Origin: CAZASK01 sp964487845
GTDB lineage: Bacteria > Chlamydiota > Chlamydiia > Chlamydiales > FEN-1388
Direction of reading: 5' to 3'
Assembly (NCBI GenBank): GCA_964487845.1
Contig: CAZASK010000003.1
Location: 39,229-103,228, forward strand
Length of the DNA: 64,000 nucleotides
Shown: in pieces, positions 63,872 to 64,000 of the stretch
How the letters are laid out: the number at the start of each line of letters is the position of its first letter
Numbering within the stretch: position 1 is the first letter of the stretch
Notes under the pieces: generated by a model
The model's database searches: none
The model's input: the letters and a program-made list of their open reading frames with translations, nothing else
Told to the model about the DNA's origin: nothing
Program-made: the position numbers and the translations under genes

Positions 63872-64000
63872 GAGTCAGTTACTATCTTTAAAATATTTAT
63901 CTATAAAACATAGTTATAATACCAATAAAATGAATTTTAAGATAATAAACGCGAGTCTCCTATTAACCAAATAAATATTTGAGAAATTTTTAGATAGAAA

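Noticed and set aside
1..64000. tRNA, rRNA or transposase genes
   Set aside because: None was recognised in the short intergenic spaces or among the proteins; a covariance-model scan was not possible.

Overview
The window looks like part of the chromosome of an environmental member of the Chlamydiae (Parachlamydia/Simkania/Rhabdochlamydia-like). The grounds are the complete metal-uptake operon ytgA-ytgB-ytgC(R)-ytgD followed by rseP, the hrcA-grpE-dnaK operon, the neighbouring pair of a ZntA-like P-type ATPase and a CT728-like VIT-type membrane protein, a GspD-type secretin, a type III secretion class II (SycD/LcrH) chaperone-like protein, an Inc-like bilobed hydrophobic protein, and many large eukaryote-like or repeat proteins. 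Family names are recognised from sequence memory and motifs; no database search was possible.

Layout. 1-7.3 kb: 3' part of a gspD secretin, a TPR-like exported protein, a secreted YidD-like protein, a glycine-zipper lipoprotein, a SulP transporter (minus), a 163-bp imperfect palindrome, and der. 7.3-11.2 kb: an AT-rich accessory island with a peptidase C78 (UFM1-protease)-like protein, an exported protein with a C-terminal Ntox50-like toxin domain, and a small adjacent candidate immunity protein. 11.2-17.6 kb (minus): a GT25-methyltransferase fusion, a SWIM/SNF2 helicase and alanine dehydrogenase. 17.7-21.7 kb: one very large repeat/ankyrin protein broken by a 100-N assembly gap in a proline-rich repeat. 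21.7-35.2 kb (minus): smc, an Inc-like/chaperone pair, dnaK-grpE-hrcA, a GDH2-type glutamate dehydrogenase, zntA and the VIT-like protein. 35.5-40.9 kb (plus): two very large, low-complexity putative secreted proteins. 40.9-44.4 kb (minus): M18 aminopeptidase, mnmH, serS. 44.5-48.2 kb: a degenerate TPP-enzyme-like protein, and a pentapeptide-repeat/C26 amidotransferase fusion with a C10 tract inside the gene. 48.3-55.7 kb (minus): photolyase, rseP, ytgD, ytgCR, ytgB, ytgA. 55.9-59.0 kb (plus): a conserved small protein and two tandem GNAT paralogues. 59.0-61.7 kb (minus): CysJ-like reductase and gltX. 61.9-63.7 kb (minus): a leucine-rich-repeat gene split by a one-base frameshift.

How it fits together. 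Housekeeping operons (translation, heat shock, metal uptake, chromosome segregation, envelope proteolysis) alternate with genes that look like host-interaction or bacterial-conflict factors. The best novelty candidates are the C78-like protease (Cys, Asp and His of the UfSP catalytic set all visible), the toxin/immunity pair in an obligate intracellular lineage, the pentapeptide-C26 fusion with a possible phase-variation tract, and a palindromic element whose end motif recurs three times in the window. No tRNA, rRNA, CRISPR array or insertion-sequence transposase was recognised.
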